From: Grifola frondosa
Lineage: Eukaryota; Basidiomycota; Agaricomycetes; Polyporales; Grifolaceae
Assembly: GCA_001683735.1 (NCBI GenBank)
Contig: LUGG01000011.1
Span: 372,001 to 436,000, forward strand
DNA length: 64,000 bases
Direction of reading: 5' to 3'
Shown here: in pieces, positions 60,119 to 64,000 of the stretch
Numbering within the stretch: the first letter of the stretch is position 1
Layout: the number at the start of each line of letters is the position of its first letter
Program-made: the position numbers and the translations under genes
The notes under the pieces: generated by a model
What the model was told of the DNA's origin: nothing
Seen by the model: the letters and a program-made list of their open reading frames with translations, nothing else
The model's database searches: none

Positions 60119-61192
60119 ATGGCGATCATCCCGCGCAATGATGCAGGATCGAACGATGTCATGCAGACATCGCCTCACATACAGATCAGTACAGTAGCGG
60201 GTATGGTGCTTGGCATCAGTGAGTCTTTTAATATGACAGCTATTTCCCCAATGTTTCTAAAGGATGTCTGCGTGCGAATAGTATGCCTTTTTGTGCTTGT
60301 AGTCAGCTATCAGTTCCTATCGTGTCCACGGAGAAGGAAACCCACATCAATGAAGGCCCAGGCTCCGCGCGCTTCCAGTTCCAGACCATCCCACACTCCT
60401 TTGCCCACTCAACACTCGTTTTCCAAAGTTGCCAGTCTTGCATCGAAATTTAACTCTGCCTCCTGCTTCCGTCGACCCGTCGAGGCCCTGACTGGCGGTC
60501 CGCGCGAGCGTAAGGCCCTGGGCTCTGCGCATCTCGCATCGTCTCAGCGCGCGCACGACCGTGAAGCGAAGCGCCTGCAATTCTCCCACCAGTTACGACT
60601 CAAGCTACCGTTATCCCCCATTTCTTCTGCACCCTCATCACCGCGCTCCCCTGATAGCCATAGACAATACAGACAAATCGACGACCACATCTATTCCGAA
60701 TGGTCGAACGAGGCGGTATACTGTACGGAGAAACCTCCCGGTGCATTGATATCGCCGTGGTCACCATGCGAGCAGCAGTTTCCGTATCCAGACACATACA
60801 CTGCTGCTGAACACAACACGACCGTAGGCAAACCTAATACGCCCCATACACCGCCGCCTTTCTACCCTCCCCCGCCTGCTTACGTCCCGGAAATCCCTTT
60901 CCGAGCCGGATCTAGGATCACGGGGCGTAGCGACCCTCCCTCGCCCATCAAAATGACGACGTCATCCGATTTGAATATTGCTGTGTCTTCCGTGGATCAG
61001 GGCTCACCACTTATACAGGCTTTGAAGGAAGACATCAATGGTGATATTGTCCGCTGGGAAGCGCAGGCGTCAGAGGGGTCTTTGTCATTGGGGGTGACAA
61101 AGATACCGATAGCGATAGCGCGAGCATCAACAGTGACATCGGTCTTCATTTTATCGCATCCGATTTGTAAGAGTAATATAGTGAGGTCCTGA
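60119..61192 (+). CDS. Single-pass membrane protein with PPxY motifs (trio member A)
   Basis: Not a family I recognise. Two exons, 60119-60218 and 60282-61192, give 336 residues. The intron is 63 nt and in frame, so an unspliced reading is also open. Spliced, the membrane segment is STVAGMVLGIICLFVLVVSYQFL, cut by the intron in phase 1, followed by a basic stop-transfer RRRKP. The N-terminus is short (about 29 residues). The C-terminal side is long, Ser/Pro/Arg-rich, with PPPFY and PPPAY about 250 residues in (TPPPFYPPPPAYVPEIPF). PPxY motifs bind WW domains of Rsp5/NEDD4 ligases. Two shorter genes of the same design follow on the same strand. The topology and a role as ubiquitin-ligase adaptor or substrate are inferred. 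Confidence 0.7.
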   Translation: MAIIPRNDAGSNDVMQTSPHIQISTVAGMVLGISESFNMTAISPMFLKDVCVRIVCLFVLVVSYQFLSCPRRRKPTSMKAQAPRASSSRPSHTPLPTQHSFSKVASLASKFNSASCFRRPVEALTGGPRERKALGSAHLASSQRAHDREAKRLQFSHQLRLKLPLSPISSAPSSPRSPDSHRQYRQIDDHIYSEWSNEAVYCTEKPPGALISPWSPCEQQFPYPDTYTAAEHNTTVGKPNTPHTPPPFYPPPPAYVPEIPFRAGSRITGRSDPPSPIKMTTSSDLNIAVSSVDQGSPLIQALKEDINGDIVRWEAQASEGSLSLGVTKIPIAIARASTVTSVFILSHPICKSNIVRS

Positions 61193-61838
61193 GAAACAAT
61201 GTACTGCGGCTGTGTTGCATTGATGAAAGCAGTCAGAGGAAGTCAGATCTAATCAGAACATCAGCAACATGGATCAGGCCTAGTAGGCCGGCGGTTATGA
61301 AGTTCTTATCAGATTCTCGAGTCTCTTACGTACCCGAGGACACGACATGATCTTTCATGTTAACCCTAGAGAGAAACTTGCGCCATCACCTCAATGCTTC
61401 ACATGATTGACGATAATATTGCTGAAATAATATGCACTGGCTGGCGGGGCCAGTGATCATGCGTGTATGGAGAGGTGCATCTTCGGAGTGAGTAGTCACT
61501 CTCAGAAGGTAATAGCTTTAGATCCTAACAACGACAAACAACGCATCTATCGGCGACTAAAATAATAACCGCAAACTCAGAGTATTTTACAAACCCATTT
61601 CAGTCACACAGCCCCGTCTACTCCCATTACTTGGCATGCATGATATGGTATTGCTTACTTGTCGAGACATTGACAAATGCGGTGCAAGCTGTGCCATAAT
61701 CTACTCTTCCAGATCGAAAATTCGGACGTCTGAGTACTTTGCAGTGTAATTGCACTGCGCAGTCTCGAAAGCGTGTTGGAATCCAAGGAAGGTGATATAT
61801 AGATAACTCAGCGGGCAGGCTGCAATCTCCAGAACGCA
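61193..61838. other. Intergenic between trio members A and B
   Basis: About 650 bases without a recognised gene. Contains the promoter of member B. Confidence 0.45.
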
Positions 61839-62334
61839 ATGAATACCCCGTGCTGCCCCACAGTCCCTAAGCCACCGGCGCACATTGCGTCGGCAATGGA
61901 GGACACTTCTCGCAGCGGTGGGTCGTCCCTTACAACAAGGACCATAGTCACACTCGTGGTAGCCTTGCGTGAGTTCTCTCGCTTATCACTCTCTATCTCT
62001 GGCTCAATGTCCAACAGTCGTTTTCGGGCTCATTGTATTCCTCCTCTTCTATGTGGCACAGTGTACGCATGAGCAGCGTCTCAACCCGGTCCTTGCTCCG
62101 TTATCAGGTAAGCGCCAGCGCGTGCACTGCCACCGAGTGATAACACTCATCGAGTGCACAACAGCCACCGTCGCCCACTTACAGGGATCCTTACCATCCA
62201 ACCTACATACAACAGACGAATGTCTTCCACTGTATACCCCGCCGCGCGAGCCTCCGCCGGCATACTTCCCCTCCACGACACATACACCCATCCACGATCC
62301 AGTCAACGACCTGGTTTTTGATGAACAACATTAA
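61839..62334 (+). CDS. Single-pass membrane protein with PPxY motif (trio member B)
   Basis: Three exons, 61839-61968, 62018-62107 and 62165-62334, give 129 residues in frame. The N-terminus is about 35 residues (MNTPCCPTVPKPPAHIASAM). One membrane segment follows (TIVTLVVALLVFGLIVFLLFYV), split by a 49-nt intron in phase 1, exactly as in members A and C. The C-terminal tail carries LPLYTPPREPPPAYFPS, with a PPPAY site, and ends in a short acidic stretch (LVFDEQH). The second intron uses the acceptor caacag at 62164; the next acceptor would lose the frame. No homologue is known to me. Confidence 0.68.
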
Positions 62335-62881
62335 GTTATCATGGGTATTTATGGGCGGCATTTGCGGCCGACTGAGATAATATGCTGGCGGAAGCTGATG
62401 GAACTAGGAGTCATCCCACTGCCCTCTGGGAGGGAGGGAGCTGCTATGTATGTACTGCCGCTAGCGCCAGCTATTGCTTCAGCTCCGAATCTACCGGGAT
62501 GGGTGATGATCACTTCCATAACGAGCACCACAGTTACCTTTTTATTCTCATCGATCACATCAAACTTTCGACCTGCGCCTCGCATTTTCCTGGCATTCAA
62601 GTGTGCGACCTTGAGGTTTGCGCATTGGCGTCACCAAGCGTTCCGGTGCAGCAATATCCTTCCTACCGGAGAATTCTGCACTGCAGCACCAACCAGCATG
62701 TCATTCTTCTGCGCCAGAGTGATATCAACCTCCGCTACAGGCGTATCAACCTACGAATAGCCTCGACGTGAAATGGTATATATACTAACCGTTGACAGGA
62801 ACCTTCGTCTATCTCAAAACACTTGTTGGGATACACGTCCTACGACCACAGTTGAACCTAAAATCCTCCGCAACACCTTTG
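62335..62881. other. Intergenic between trio members B and C
   Basis: About 550 bases. Long open frames exist on both strands, but none shows the membrane segment plus PPxY pattern or a splice structure like its neighbours. Confidence 0.45.
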
Positions 62882-63408
62882 ATGCACATTATGGCGCCGT
62901 TTATGCTGTCAGCAAGGGAGGACGGCACCCCCGAGGGAAGCGTGATTGATCCAGTCGAGACAATTGTCATTCTCGCGGTAGTCATATGTGAGTTAAAATC
63001 AACTTGACCGCAACCAGTTTTGTTGACCAGCGCTTCGTCCCCGCAGCATGTCTCATTTCCGTCGTGCTTCTGGCGCTTCTCTTCGGGCGTCGAACAGGCC
63101 CCCACGCGTCTGGCGGCAGGTTCCGCAGCAATACTGCTGCATCTGCCATTCTGAGTGAGTGCGTTTCAAACGTGCGCACTGACTTATTAATGGAGCCTGG
63201 GGTAGACACGCATTCAACTCGGAATACCCAGCAACGTTGTGGGTCAATGCCAACCCTCGTCGAACATCCGTCGCTTCGTGCCAGCGCTTCTACGATGTAT
63301 CTGCCAGTATATACACTTCACGAGCCTCCTCCCGTATACCTGCCCCCATATTCACGTCCCAAATTCGACCTCGTTCACGATGATACAGATCGAGCTTTCT
63401 CCCCGTAA
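62882..63408 (+). CDS. Single-pass membrane protein with PPxY motif (trio member C)
   Basis: Two exons, 62882-62987 and 63047-63408, give 155 residues. A short N-terminus (MHIMAPFMLSAREDGTPEGS) is followed by one membrane segment (TIVILAVVISCLISVVLLALLF), split in phase 1 by a 59-nt intron, and a basic GRRTG. The C-terminal tail has LPVYTLHEPPPVYLPPYS. This matches member B over the pattern LPxYTxxxEPPPxY, so B and C are clearly related. The end is acidic (DLVHDDTDRAFSP). The start could also be the ATG at 62891. Function not known; PPPVY suggests WW-domain binding. Confidence 0.68.
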
Positions 63409-64000
63409 ACCTACCATCATATTCCCGTCCTTGGCATAGAGTCGTTCTCGATTATCAGTTTTTTTTTTTTTCAAATAAGTGGGTCACCAGAAATTATATA
63501 GTTCTCCAAACGATCTCGCTCGTATTCTACACTATTCTGTACGACTCAGATAATGATCCCACCTGGACAACATTCGTCGTAGCACCAAAATCATGATATT
63601 TGCGCTGTCTTTTCGCAATGTGCTTGCATGATGTGACAAATTATGGTGCAAAAAGTGGTCATGTGGTAGCCAAATCCCGTCTGTGAGTTTCGTGAAATTA
63701 TTGTCCTGCTGTGCCTCTTTGTGAGCTCGATATTTGAACAGCACTAACCTTTTTAAATCTAAATTGATTCAAGTTGTAGATCAACATCAGACAACGCTCC
63801 CCGCGTGATCTGTGCGCGCTCCAGGCGCCGGCGCTGTCGGTGTCGGTGTCGGTGTCGGTGATGTTATTGAAATTCCAAAGGGCGACAGTAGTGGGAGCCA
63901 CATCAACAAAATTGCCTCGAGCCACTGACAGGTGGCTCTCATAAGTTTTCGCCATGAAAGACGCCGCAACTTCTCTCGCGGTGACGGAGGTTGCTCAGAT
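63409..64000. other. 3' flank of trio; window edge
   Basis: A T-run lies at about 63461-63473. On the minus strand, frames at 63698-64000 stay open to the window edge and may be the 3' exon of a gene that starts outside the window; no domain can be named. Confidence 0.4.
63836..63859. repeat. (GTCGGT)4 microsatellite
   Basis: Four tandem copies of the hexamer GTCGGT, inside an open minus-strand frame where it would encode Thr-Asp or Thr-Pro repeats. Confidence 0.85.

Noticed and set aside
62341..62771. A possible fourth PPxY membrane gene between B and C
   Set aside because: Long open frames exist on both strands, but there is no matching membrane helix with a phase-1 intron and no PPxY motif.

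Overview
This is a fungal nuclear contig, almost certainly from an Agaricomycete (mushroom-forming basidiomycete). Genes are dense and on both strands. They are cut by many 45-70 nt introns with GTGAGT-like donors and CAG/TAG acceptors, including some very small exons. The protein set is typical of wood- and litter-decay basidiomycetes: Zn2Cys6 regulator, cytochrome P450, wax-synthase-type MBOAT, type-B carboxylesterase, phospholipase B, GH31, TRK potassium transporter and ANK-MYND protein. No bacterial, viral, CRISPR or rRNA features were seen.

Layout. 0.4-2.4 kb: Zn2Cys6 regulator (-). 3.8-6.1 kb: mitochondrial dihydroxyacid dehydratase ILV3 (+). 7.0-9.6 kb: multi-pass membrane protein of unknown function (-). 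11.1-15.5 kb: ubiquitin-chain factor UFD2 (-), divergent from mitoribosomal protein bL35m (+, 15.7-16.0 kb). 16.2-17.4 kb: histidine phosphatase with a PIP-box-like tail (-). 17.7-18.9 kb: AN1 zinc-finger protein (+). 19.1-21.7 kb: spliceosomal PPWD1-type cyclophilin (+). 21.7-22.8 kb: conserved hypothetical (-). 23.1-24.4 kb: MBOAT (+). 25.3-26.2 kb: ROT1 (+). 26.8-28.2 kb: ANK-MYND protein (+). 28.5-30.2 kb: P450 (+). 30.5-32.6 kb: ENTH/epsin adaptor (-). 33.1-35.3 kb: carboxylesterase-like protein lacking catalytic residues (-). 36.0-36.6 kb: non-autonomous inverted-repeat transposon. 37.0-39.0 kb: phospholipase B (-). 39.7-43.7 kb: GH31 glucosidase (-). 44.2-46.9 kb: Ser-rich two-TM protein (+). 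47.1-47.9 kb: RNA polymerase III subunit RPC9 (-), divergent from CCR4-NOT subunit NOT2 (+, 48.2-50.3 kb). 50.7-53.9 kb: TRK potassium transporter (-). 54.2-59.3 kb: WDR7-like protein (-). 60.1-63.4 kb: tandem trio of small single-pass membrane proteins with PPxY motifs (+).

Most genes are unrelated housekeeping neighbours, not a pathway cluster. The most unusual content is the PPxY trio, which shares a phase-1 intron inside the membrane segment and looks like a lineage-specific family of Rsp5/NEDD4-adaptor-like proteins. Next are the carboxylesterase pseudoenzyme, the transposon with perfect 33-bp termini and 14-bp flanking repeats, and the histidine phosphatase with an 8-nt exon, a GC-AG intron and a PIP box.

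Caution on quality. Several highly conserved genes (PPWD1, NOT2, WDR7-like, phospholipase B, ANK-MYND, AN1, carboxylesterase) break frame by 1-2 bases, mostly by loss of one base in a short homopolymer, with conserved protein on both sides. Unpolished consensus is the simplest explanation, so these genes are annotated as genes, not pseudogenes. Exon boundaries were inferred by eye from splice signals and protein continuity.
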